Both the position numbers and the translations under genes were made by a program. The notes under the pieces are model-generated. The model was not told the origin of the DNA. It saw nothing but the letters and a program-made list of their open reading frames with translations, and did not search any database. Below are positions 1 to 5,169 of a DNA stretch of 5,169 nt, in pieces (position 1 is the first letter of the stretch; every line of letters begins with the position of its first letter). The stretch is taken from NCBI GenBank assembly GCA_963588535.1, contig CAVAII010000169.1, forward strand, positions 1 through 5,169. The letters are read 5' to 3'. Origin of the DNA: Scybalousia_A sp963588535. Lineage in GTDB: Bacteria; Bacteroidota; Bacteroidia; Bacteroidales; P3.

Positions 1-47
1 ACCTCAACCTTGGCAAGGTTGCGCTCTACCAACTGAGCTATTCCCGC
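1..47 (-). tRNA. tRNA-Gly (GCC), 3' part beyond the window
   Basis: Read on the minus strand, this is the 5' two thirds of a tRNA that decodes GGC/GGU glycine codons. The first base is at 47. The acceptor strand GCGGGAA is 47-41, the D stem GCTC/GAGC pairs tRNA positions 10-13 with 22-25, and the anticodon stem CAACC/GGTTG encloses the loop TTGCCAA. The anticodon GCC falls exactly at tRNA positions 34-36 (window 14-12). The T arm and the 3' acceptor strand lie left of the window, so their pairing cannot be checked. A matching promoter lies directly upstream. Confidence 0.95.
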
Positions 48-61
48 ATAATTTTCGTTTG

Positions 62-92
62 CAAAAGTACAACGTTTTTTGATACTGACAAA
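62..92 (-). promoter_or_regulatory. Bacteroidota-type promoter for the tRNA-Gly gene
   Basis: On the minus strand there is TTTG at 92-89, a 19-nt spacer (88-70) and TACTTTTG at 69-62. This fits the Bacteroidota primary sigma consensus, TTTG about 19 nt upstream of TAnnTTTG, at every defined base. The -7 element ends 14 nt before the first tRNA base, so the expected start site leaves only a short leader. The start site itself is inferred. Confidence 0.8.
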
Positions 93-272
93 ATAAAATT
101 GAAAAAAAATAACAAAAAAAATACAATTAAAATAATACTAATTTGATTTATAGGTATTTAATAATTTAGAAAAAATCTACTATTATTACGTAAAAAACCG
201 ATTTTTGCTATCATTTTTCTGCCATTTTGATGAAATATTCGGGTATTTCGTTCAAAAATGAATGCATTTTGA
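93..272. other. AT-rich spacer without a recognisable gene
   Basis: This stretch lies between the tRNA promoter and the first tandem array. It is very AT-rich, with runs of A and T, and no convincing reading frame was found on either strand. The longest plus-strand ATG frame noticed starts at 230, has about 20 codons and ends at the edge of the array. The only structure seen is a short inverted repeat, GAAATA/TATTTC, at 232-249 with a TTCGGG loop; it is too weak to call a terminator. Confidence 0.5.
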
Positions 273-288
273 GTGTTATTTGCGGTGG

Positions 289-393
289 TTAGTGTATCTG
301 AGAAAATAGTTAGTGTATCTGTGAAATTCTTTAGTGTATTCCGTAAAACGATTAGTGTATCTATGAAATTCTTTAGTGTAACTATTCTAGGAA
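289..393. repeat. tandem array, 5 units of exactly 21 bp
   Basis: The core TTAGTGTA starts at 289, 310, 331, 352 and 373, so the period is exactly 21 bp; in the first four units the core extends to TTAGTGTAT. Units 2 and 4 differ at one base (CTG/CTA, followed by TGAAATTCT). Units 1 and 3 are a second, more diverged type with AAAA in the right half. Unit 5 keeps only the first 8 bases of the core and then decays. Looser AGTGT motifs flank the array near 272 and 402. Because 21 is a multiple of three, some frames stay open: plus 273-443 (GTG start, 56 codons) and minus 386-276 (no start codon). Neither looks like a known protein. The array could be a protein-binding site with cores on one helix face, or a slippage product. 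Confidence 0.85.
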
Positions 394-412
394 GGAGTGA
401 TAGTGTTATATT

Positions 413-440
413 TGGGTTACTACTAGGATTTAGTAACCCA
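413..440 (-). terminator. perfect hairpin 3' of the RluA-family gene, possible terminator
   Basis: TGGGTTACTA (413-422) and TAGTAACCCA (431-440) form a perfect 10-bp stem with an 8-nt loop. It begins 45 nt beyond the stop of the minus-strand pseudouridine synthase gene, where a terminator for that operon would sit. On the minus strand the stem is followed by AATATAACACTA, so there is no proper U tract and intrinsic termination is uncertain. It could equally be an mRNA-stabilising 3' structure or a binding site. Confidence 0.45.
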
Positions 441-484
441 TAATATAGACTGTTTGTTTATAGTATCGTTAGGGTATTAGGTAA

Positions 485-1222
485 TTATTGTTGGTGTTGG
501 TCATTAACTGTCTGTTCAAAATATTGCCATAAAGGATCTTTTGGACAAGGGGCGATAATACAAAGTGGTAGTTTGCTAACAGGGTGAATAAATTCTATCT
601 TACGAGCGTGCAATGATATACTTGATACTTTGTTACTGCGACCATAACCATATTTCAAATCGCCCTTAATAGGACAACCGATATGGGCTAATTGCACCCT
701 GATTTGATGATGACGACCTGTTTTTAGATTTACTTCTAATAGGTTATAATAATCACTTTGTGCTATAAGAGTGTATGTTAACTCGGCATAGAGACCATTA
801 TTTACGTCCTTAGTTATATAAGATTTATTGTTTTTCTCATTTCTTAGGATATAGTCTTTTAGAGTGTCTTTATCCTTTGCAGGACGATTGCGAGTAATTG
901 CCCAATATGTTTTCTTGACTTTACGCTCTTTTATCATCTCGTTTAGACGTGTAAGGGCTTTACTAGTCTTTGCGAATATAACCGCACCAGATACTGGCCT
1001 ATCCAAACGATGACAAACACCTATGAAAGCATCTCCAGGTTTGTTGTACTTGATTTTTAGGTATGTCTTAAGTTGTTCTTCCAAACTTTCGTCTTGTGTC
1101 TTATCCGAATGGACAATTTGTGAGGGTTGTTTGTTGATTATAATTATATGATTGTCCTCATAGAGAACTTGACTTTGTATTTGCTGAAACGTATCGTTGT
1201 CTTGTTTAGAAAAAGTTGCCAT
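485..1222 (-). CDS. RluA-family RNA pseudouridine synthase
   Basis: This 245-residue enzyme should isomerise specific uridines to pseudouridine in rRNA or tRNA in the cytoplasm. The domain opens with VLYEDNHIIIINK (about 19-31). The catalytic motif is HRLDRPVSG (71-79), with Asp74 as the expected nucleophile; Val replaces the Thr common in HRLDRxTSG. Further family motifs are LKTGRHHQIRVQLAH (166-180), GDLKYG (187-192) and LHAR (204-207). There is no N-terminal S4 RNA-binding domain, as in the short RluA type, so the target site cannot be assigned. The ATG at 1222-1220 lies one base after the stop of the upstream gene (TAAGATG). This implies the same transcript and probably coupled translation. 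Family confidence is high; the exact substrate is unknown. Confidence 0.93.
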   Translation of the reverse strand: MATFSKQDNDTFQQIQSQVLYEDNHIIIINKQPSQIVHSDKTQDESLEEQLKTYLKIKYNKPGDAFIGVCHRLDRPVSGAVIFAKTSKALTRLNEMIKERKVKKTYWAITRNRPAKDKDTLKDYILRNEKNNKSYITKDVNNGLYAELTYTLIAQSDYYNLLEVNLKTGRHHQIRVQLAHIGCPIKGDLKYGYGRSNKVSSISLHARKIEFIHPVSKLPLCIIAPCPKDPLWQYFEQTVNDQHQQ

Positions 1223-1223
1223 C

Positions 1224-2057
1224 TTATTTGTCTATCGTTACTTGTCTATTTAATGAAAACTCAAATCTTGTTTTCTTTCTGTTATCTAATTGCAAACCAT
1301 TGCTTTTGTTACCAAAACCAATTGCCCCAAAATAGAATAATCTGCCTTTATGTTCGCTTTTTTTGGTTGTATTCTCGTAGAAGAACCACCATTTGCCGTC
1401 CTTATCTATATACCAACGGAGCCACATACCGAGTTTGGTGTCGCTTGTGCCGTAGTTATGCGTTAGGACGTCCTGTCTATTATCATAAATGGTCTTAACG
1501 GCAATAATATCGGAGGAATAATTGTTGATATATGTAGCATTCCAACGAGGATTTCTTACTCCCGAGTAGAGCCATCGACGAACAAACATCGGAAGATTAG
1601 GTTTGTAGTCATTAGGTACTCCCCCATCGGTTATAGGTGAAGAGGTGTCGCCATAAAGCCATAGATTGTAATAGAATAAACCTAAATAATTCTTTAACTC
1701 TTGTTTATCTATTTTGCCGTTAATAATATCTTGGCCAACGTCCTCTATATTGGTTAGGCTGTGTTGTTGATAAAATTTTTCTAATCTCTTGGTTATCGGC
1801 TTACGAAAAGCATAATATAGGGGATAACCAAAAGGTGCTGAGACTTGAGAATATATTGTTTGGAGGAATAGTTTAGAATAGCGAGTATAACAATCTATCT
1901 TTTGTTTTTGGTGCGAAGGGTCGCTTTTGAAATCTTGCCATAATACCTTAAACATAGATACATTTTGAGTATTATAAGAGGTATCTGTGAGTACTTCTTG
2001 CGAGGATACGGCGTAACAACTAACCGATAGCAGTATTATAGCAAATATTTTTTTCAT
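1224..2057 (-). CDS. secreted protein of unknown function
   Basis: I do not recognise this 277-residue protein with certainty. It starts with a clear signal peptide: Lys2-Lys3, a hydrophobic stretch 4-17, then VSSQ, with likely cleavage before Gln20, typical of exported Bacteroidota proteins. Cys14 is not in a good lipobox. The mature part is rich in Trp and Tyr. It contains WLYSGVRNPRWN (162-173), followed by an aromatic C-terminal part with WLRWYIDKDGKWWFFYENT (212-230) and LFYFGAIGFGN (240-250), probably beta-rich. The RNPxxN pattern recalls small hypothetical proteins of phages and bacteria (DUF7338-like), but that is a memory-based guess. An in-frame TAG directly precedes the ATG, which fixes the start. 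It is the first gene of the operon with the pseudouridine synthase, behind its own promoter; nothing suggests a shared function. Confidence 0.8.
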   Translation of the reverse strand: MKKIFAIILLSVSCYAVSSQEVLTDTSYNTQNVSMFKVLWQDFKSDPSHQKQKIDCYTRYSKLFLQTIYSQVSAPFGYPLYYAFRKPITKRLEKFYQQHSLTNIEDVGQDIINGKIDKQELKNYLGLFYYNLWLYGDTSSPITDGGVPNDYKPNLPMFVRRWLYSGVRNPRWNATYINNYSSDIIAVKTIYDNRQDVLTHNYGTSDTKLGMWLRWYIDKDGKWWFFYENTTKKSEHKGRLFYFGAIGFGNKSNGLQLDNRKKTRFEFSLNRQVTIDK

Positions 2058-2083
2058 CTAAGCAAATGTATTTTTATGATTGG

Positions 2084-2091
2084 CAAAATTA
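2084..2091 (-). promoter_or_regulatory. -7 element of promoter for the minus-strand operon
   Basis: TAATTTTG read on the minus strand (2091-2084) matches TAnnTTTG fully and lies 26 nt before the ATG at 2057. No good TTTG sits at the expected 19-nt spacing upstream. The wider core TTTGTAATTTTGCC (2095-2082) matches the plus-strand promoter nearby at 13 of 14 bases. Confidence 0.65.
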
Positions 2092-2123
2092 CAAAAATTT
2101 TCTTTTATTAGTGTGTAAAATAG

Positions 2124-2152
2124 TTTCATTTGAAAAAATATTTGTAACTTTG
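2124..2152 (+). promoter_or_regulatory. promoter for the GWxTD-protein/glycosyltransferase operon
   Basis: TAACTTTG at 2145-2152 matches the Bacteroidota -7 consensus TAnnTTTG. A weak -33 candidate, TTTC at 2124-2127, sits 17 nt upstream. The 36-nt gap to the ATG at 2189 leaves a normal short leader. The element also decides the gene start: the longer open frame from an ATG at 2066 begins upstream of this promoter and would not be on the transcript. Confidence 0.7.
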
Positions 2153-2188
2153 CCGTTCGTTAAAGATAATAAAACATTAGAATATAAA

Positions 2189-3697
2189 ATGAAAAGAATA
2201 ATTTGCTTATTGCTATCGCTGTTTCCAGTGATGATTTTGGCTCAAAATATTAATGCCGTGTATTCATTACGCACTTATCACGCTTCGGAAATGAATTACG
2301 CCGAAATTAATACTACTATTGACGCCTCTACCCTAAAGACTACGCTTAATAGTTCTAATAAGTACGTCAAACAAGCAGAACTTACTACCTACATAAGTAG
2401 CATACACAGGACAGATTCTGCTATCTATGTGGACAAACGAATAATTGCTACGCCACAAGTTAAAGACTCTAACGAATTGACTAATATCTCTATAATGGAT
2501 ATGCAAAGAGTCAAACTATCGTTGGATACTTTCTTGGTTATATTTGAACTTAAAGACGCCTCTACTAATAACCAACCTATTAGTTATAATGATATTTTGA
2601 TTATGTCTTATTCGGACAGCGAGGTTAGTTTGTCTGATATAATGATAGTTGATAAATACAATAAGACTCAAAAACAAAACATATACTCTAAAGGAGGCTA
2701 TGATTTGTATCCTTATATGTTTGATGCAATATCTAAGGATAAGAACCTAATCAACTATTATGTAGAGATATATAACGCAGACAAAGTCTTTGGTAAAGGT
2801 AATCCTTACATAATCTCAACTATTGTAGAGAATACCTCAACATCTACCAAAGTAGATAATGTACAGACTATCAAAAGACAATTAGCCGAGAGTACTACTT
2901 CTGTTTTTGGTGCAATAGATATATCTTCGCTTTTGGAAGGTTCTTATTATCTGACCGTTGAGGTTAGAGACAAAGACAATATGTTACACGCTTACAAACG
3001 TTATCCATTCTTTAAGCAAAGCGATAAAAAAGTAGAGATTTCTAATGCAGAATTGCCACAGAATGCTTTTGTTAATAATATCCCAGATAGTTCGTTAAAA
3101 GAGACAATACTATCTTTGCGTCCTATCGCTTCTACTTCTCAAATAGACTATATACAAAAGAATTTGAAGACCTCTACTAAGGAGCAAGACAGATATTTTA
3201 TCTATCAATTCTTCTCTGATATCAATAGTTTGGACCCACAGAAAGCATGGGAGGATTATAGCAAGAGCGTTACGTTTGTGAATAATAAGTACTCCACCCC
3301 TATCAAAAAAGGTTACACAACAGATATGGGTAGAGTATATTTGGTATATGGAGCACCAGATGAGGTAATAGATGAGAAATTTGCTTCTTCTATGGGTATA
3401 AACAATGTGGATAAATTCGAGCAGAGAATGAATCCTGACCTTTCTACCGATGATACTAAGGGAGTTACTTATTATCCTTATCAGATTTGGATATACAACC
3501 AAACTCCTTTCGGCGAAAGCAACCGCAAGTTTATCTTCTATGCTAAGCAAGACAACTTAGCCGAATACTTCTTATTACATTCCAACGCTGCTGGCGAAAA
3601 ACAAGAATTGTATTGGGAGAATACTCTTTCTCATGGCTCACTTGATTATGGTGTAAGAGGCAAAGCAGGCAAACAATTTGAAACAGGACACAAGTAA
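2189..3697 (+). CDS. GWxTD-domain secreted protein
   Basis: This is a 502-residue exported protein. The frame is open from an ATG at 2066, but the start at 2189 is preferred because it opens a clean signal peptide (MKRIICLLLSLFPVMILAQ, cleavage likely after Ala18) and lies downstream of the promoter. The middle part looks like beta-rich domains, with stretches such as LEGSYYLTVEVRD. The C-terminal part carries the GWxTD hallmark as GYTTD (375-379), then MGRVYLVYGAPDEVID (380-395) and YQIW (431-434), the usual order for this family, so the domain seems complete. Tyr replaces the Trp of the name motif. The family is widespread in Bacteroidota and has no established biochemical role that I know of. 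It ends 4 nt before a glycosyltransferase gene, which hints at an envelope or polysaccharide role, but that is inference. Confidence 0.9.
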   Translation: MKRIICLLLSLFPVMILAQNINAVYSLRTYHASEMNYAEINTTIDASTLKTTLNSSNKYVKQAELTTYISSIHRTDSAIYVDKRIIATPQVKDSNELTNISIMDMQRVKLSLDTFLVIFELKDASTNNQPISYNDILIMSYSDSEVSLSDIMIVDKYNKTQKQNIYSKGGYDLYPYMFDAISKDKNLINYYVEIYNADKVFGKGNPYIISTIVENTSTSTKVDNVQTIKRQLAESTTSVFGAIDISSLLEGSYYLTVEVRDKDNMLHAYKRYPFFKQSDKKVEISNAELPQNAFVNNIPDSSLKETILSLRPIASTSQIDYIQKNLKTSTKEQDRYFIYQFFSDINSLDPQKAWEDYSKSVTFVNNKYSTPIKKGYTTDMGRVYLVYGAPDEVIDEKFASSMGINNVDKFEQRMNPDLSTDDTKGVTYYPYQIWIYNQTPFGESNRKFIFYAKQDNLAEYFLLHSNAAGEKQELYWENTLSHGSLDYGVRGKAGKQFETGHK

Positions 3698-3701
3698 AAA
3701 G

Positions 3702-4712
3702 ATGAGTGTTGCGATTGTAATATTAAATTGGAACGGTAAGAGTTTGTTAGAGAAATATCTTCCCTCGGTAATAAAATATTCTTGTGGTTATGATGTATAT
3801 GTTGCCGACAATGGTTCTACGGACGACTCTATAGAGTTGCTTAATAGGGAGTTTCCATCGGTCAAAATCATTACTTTGGACAAGAATTACGGATTTACTG
3901 GTGGCTATAATAGGGCTTTAAAACAGATAGAGGCAGATTATTATGTCCTTTTGAACGATGATGTAGAGGTAACTCACAACTGGATACAGCCTATTGTTGA
4001 TCTAATGAAAGAGAATCCAAAAATAGCCGTATGTCAACCGAAGATATTATCATACGTTAACAAACAAAAGTTTGAATATGCAGGAGCAGCAGGTGGTTAT
4101 ATAGATTACTTGGGTTATCCTTTCTGTGCAGGCAGAGTATTTGAGCATTTGGAGGAAGATCATGGGCAATATAATGAGGAGCGAGAGATATTCTGGGCAA
4201 CAGGTGCGGCAATGTTTGTTAGAAGTAAGGTATTTAGAGACTTAGGTGGTTTGGACGAGGACTTTTTTGCTCACATGGAGGAGATAGACTTTTGTTGGAG
4301 AGCAAAGAATATGGGCTATAAGGTTATGTATTGTCCTAAGAGTGTAGTATATCATTATGGCGGAGGTACATTAACTAAGGTCTCGCCGTACAAGACATTT
4401 CTTAATTTTCGTAATAATCTATTGCTTTTGTATAAGAATCTACCTAAGAAAGAATTAAGGAAAGTTATGCGAAAAAGAAAATATTTGGATCTCTTGGCTG
4501 CAATAGTTTTCCGTATAACTTCGAGTAAATCAGAGTATCAAGCAGTGATTAACGCAAGAAAAGAATTTAAGAAAATAAAAGATAATTTTACCAAAAAACG
4601 TAACGAACAAGTTATCTCTTATCCGACTGAAGTCTATAGAAAAAGTTTAGTCTTGTCCTCGAAGGTTTGGCACAAGAATTTGTTCGGACAATTAGTTAAG
4701 AATATAAAATAA
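3702..4712 (+). CDS. GT2-family glycosyltransferase
   Basis: This 336-residue protein has a GT-A fold and should transfer a sugar from a nucleotide-sugar donor at the inner face of the membrane; it resembles rhamnosyltransferase-like (WbbL-type) enzymes. Visible motifs are ILNWNGK (7-13), ADNGSTD (35-41) for nucleotide binding, GFTGGYNRA (64-72), LLNDDVE (83-89) with the metal-binding acidic pair, ATGAAMFVR (166-174) and DEDFFAHMEEIDFCWR (185-200) with the acceptor-side acidic residues. After about residue 240 the tail is Lys/Arg-rich with one moderately hydrophobic patch (262-272) and no clear membrane span. The ATG at 3702 is chosen over an in-frame TTG at 3678, which would overlap the upstream gene. 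The last codons (VKNIK, stop) resemble a unit of the following tandem array. Donor and acceptor are unknown. Confidence 0.93.
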   Translation: MSVAIVILNWNGKSLLEKYLPSVIKYSCGYDVYVADNGSTDDSIELLNREFPSVKIITLDKNYGFTGGYNRALKQIEADYYVLLNDDVEVTHNWIQPIVDLMKENPKIAVCQPKILSYVNKQKFEYAGAAGGYIDYLGYPFCAGRVFEHLEEDHGQYNEEREIFWATGAAMFVRSKVFRDLGGLDEDFFAHMEEIDFCWRAKNMGYKVMYCPKSVVYHYGGGTLTKVSPYKTFLNFRNNLLLLYKNLPKKELRKVMRKRKYLDLLAAIVFRITSSKSEYQAVINARKEFKKIKDNFTKKRNEQVISYPTEVYRKSLVLSSKVWHKNLFGQLVKNIK

Positions 4713-4859
4713 GTAATCGCTAAAATAAAATCAGTAAAGAATAAAATAAAATCAGTAATCGCTAAAATAAAATCAGTAAAGAATAAAATAAAATCAGATA
4801 TTATTTCGATAAAATTAGATATTATTAGAATAAAATCAAATATTATTTCGACAGATACA
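4713..4859 (+). repeat. tandem array, 7 units of exactly 21 bp, open in frame
   Basis: Seven consecutive 21-bp units start at 4713, 4734, 4755, 4776, 4797, 4818 and 4839. Units 1 and 3 are identical (GTAATCGC to AAATCA), as are units 2 and 4 (GTAAAGAA to AAATCA), so 4713-4754 is repeated perfectly at 4755-4796. Units 5-7 are diverged and alternate again (ATTATTTCG, ATTATTAGA, ATTATTTCG). The array starts right after the glycosyltransferase stop and stays open in that frame until TAG at 4884. It would read VIAKIKS, VKNKIKS, VIAKIKS, VKNKIKS, DIISIKL, DIIRIKS, NIISTDT. It has no ATG, GTG or TTG in frame, so it is probably untranslated unless the stop is read through. The perfect copies indicate recent slippage or unequal exchange. 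Confidence 0.9.
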
Positions 4860-4892
4860 ATAGAAACTATAATAGGGAGAGAATAGAGATAA

Positions 4893-5169
4893 ATGCAAGA
4901 AGATAACAACATAGATCAAACTAACAAGGGTAGGCAGACTATTTCAATAAGGGGCATGTATCAAGACTGGTTCTTGGACTATGCTTCATACGTTATTTTG
5001 GAAAGAGCGATCCCTCACATAGATGATGGATTAAAGCCTGTACAGAGACGTATCCTACACTCAATGCACGAATTAGATGACGGAAGATATACTAAGGTGG
5101 CTAACATAGTTGGTAACACTATGAAATATCACCCACATGGCGATGCTTCTATTGGAGATGCCATTACGG
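4893..5169 (+). CDS. parC: topoisomerase IV subunit A, N-terminal part (cut by window edge)
   Basis: The first 92 codons of a type IIA topoisomerase A subunit are present; this is the DNA-breaking subunit that decatenates daughter chromosomes together with ParE. GMYQDWFLDYASYVILERAI (21-40), DDGLKPVQRRILHSM (44-58) and HPHGDASIGDA (80-90) are the start of the breakage-reunion domain. YASYVILERAIPHIDDGLKPVQRR fits ParC of Bacteroidota rather than GyrA, which usually has YAMSVIVxRALPDVRDGLKPVHRR. The catalytic Tyr lies beyond the window. Ala85 occupies the position of E. coli GyrA Ser83/ParC Ser80. An in-frame TAA directly precedes the ATG, and a purine-rich stretch (GGGAGAG, 4875-4881) may help ribosome binding. 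No TAnnTTTG promoter was seen in the 180-nt gap, so transcription may come from the glycosyltransferase operon. Confidence 0.92.
   Translation, partial: MQEDNNIDQTNKGRQTISIRGMYQDWFLDYASYVILERAIPHIDDGLKPVQRRILHSMHELDDGRYTKVANIVGNTMKYHPHGDASIGDAIT

Noticed and set aside
232..249. Short inverted repeat GAAATA/TATTTC as a terminator
   Set aside because: Only six strong pairs, AT-rich and without a U tract; expected by chance in such sequence.
289..393. CRISPR array or replication iterons
   Set aside because: There are no distinct repeat/spacer blocks of CRISPR size, no cas genes, no rep gene and no DnaA boxes seen nearby. An iteron-like binding array cannot be excluded but has no support from context.
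1127..1498. Plus-strand open frame of 123 codons
   Set aside because: Antisense shadow of the pseudouridine synthase and the secreted protein; no family motifs or promoter.
2066..2188. N-terminal extension of the GWxTD protein from the ATG at 2066
   Set aside because: These 41 codons span the promoter core at 2145-2152 and would bury the signal peptide inside the protein; the ATG at 2189 is the sound start.
3110..3550. Minus-strand open frame of 146 codons
   Set aside because: Antisense shadow inside the GWxTD gene, with no recognisable protein features.
3678..3701. TTG start of the glycosyltransferase
   Set aside because: It overlaps the upstream gene's end and adds a polar segment ahead of the canonical first strand; ATG at 3702 begins right where family members do.
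4634..4912. Minus-strand open frame of 92 codons rich in Ile and Phe heptads (DFILAIT, DFILFFT)
   Set aside because: It is the reverse reading of the 21-bp array and overlaps the glycosyltransferase end and the parC start. The hydrophobic repeats follow from reversing AT-rich repeat codons, and no promoter was seen on that strand.

Overview
The window looks like a piece of chromosome from an AT-rich member of the Bacteroidota, probably Bacteroidales. The evidence is three promoter cores of the Bacteroidota type (TAnnTTTG), A-rich leaders without strong Shine-Dalgarno sequences, a GWxTD-domain secreted protein, and a ParC whose N-terminus reads like the Bacteroidota form (MYQDWFLDYASYVILERA). 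No plasmid, phage, transposon or CRISPR features were seen.

Layout. A tRNA-Gly(GCC) runs off the left edge on the minus strand, with a near-ideal promoter in front of it (47-92). A gene-free stretch of about 440 bp follows. It holds an AT-rich spacer, a tandem array with an exact 21-bp period (289-393) and a perfect 10-bp hairpin (413-440) that may end the next operon. That operon is on the minus strand: a secreted protein of unknown function (1224-2057) and then, after a single base, an RluA-family pseudouridine synthase (485-1222). A short divergent promoter region (about 2058-2188) carries two near-identical promoter cores facing apart. The plus-strand run is a GWxTD-domain secreted protein (2189-3697), a GT2 glycosyltransferase (3702-4712), a second 21-bp tandem array (4713-4859) and the start of parC (from 4893, cut by the right edge).

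How the genes relate. RNA modification and chromosome decatenation (ParC) are housekeeping roles. The secreted proteins and the glycosyltransferase point to the cell envelope, but nothing here names their pathway. The GWxTD gene and the glycosyltransferase are 4 nt apart and surely co-transcribed. No promoter was found in front of parC, so it may share their transcript.

Most unusual signal. Two unrelated-looking intergenic arrays in 5 kb share the same 21-bp period and the same alternation of two unit types (a 42-bp higher-order repeat). The second array is in frame with the glycosyltransferase before it. It would encode 57 further codons, with heptads such as VIAKIKS and VKNKIKS, if the stop were a sense codon. 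The last 18 bases of the glycosyltransferase gene, stop included, resemble one array unit in which TCA has become TAA.
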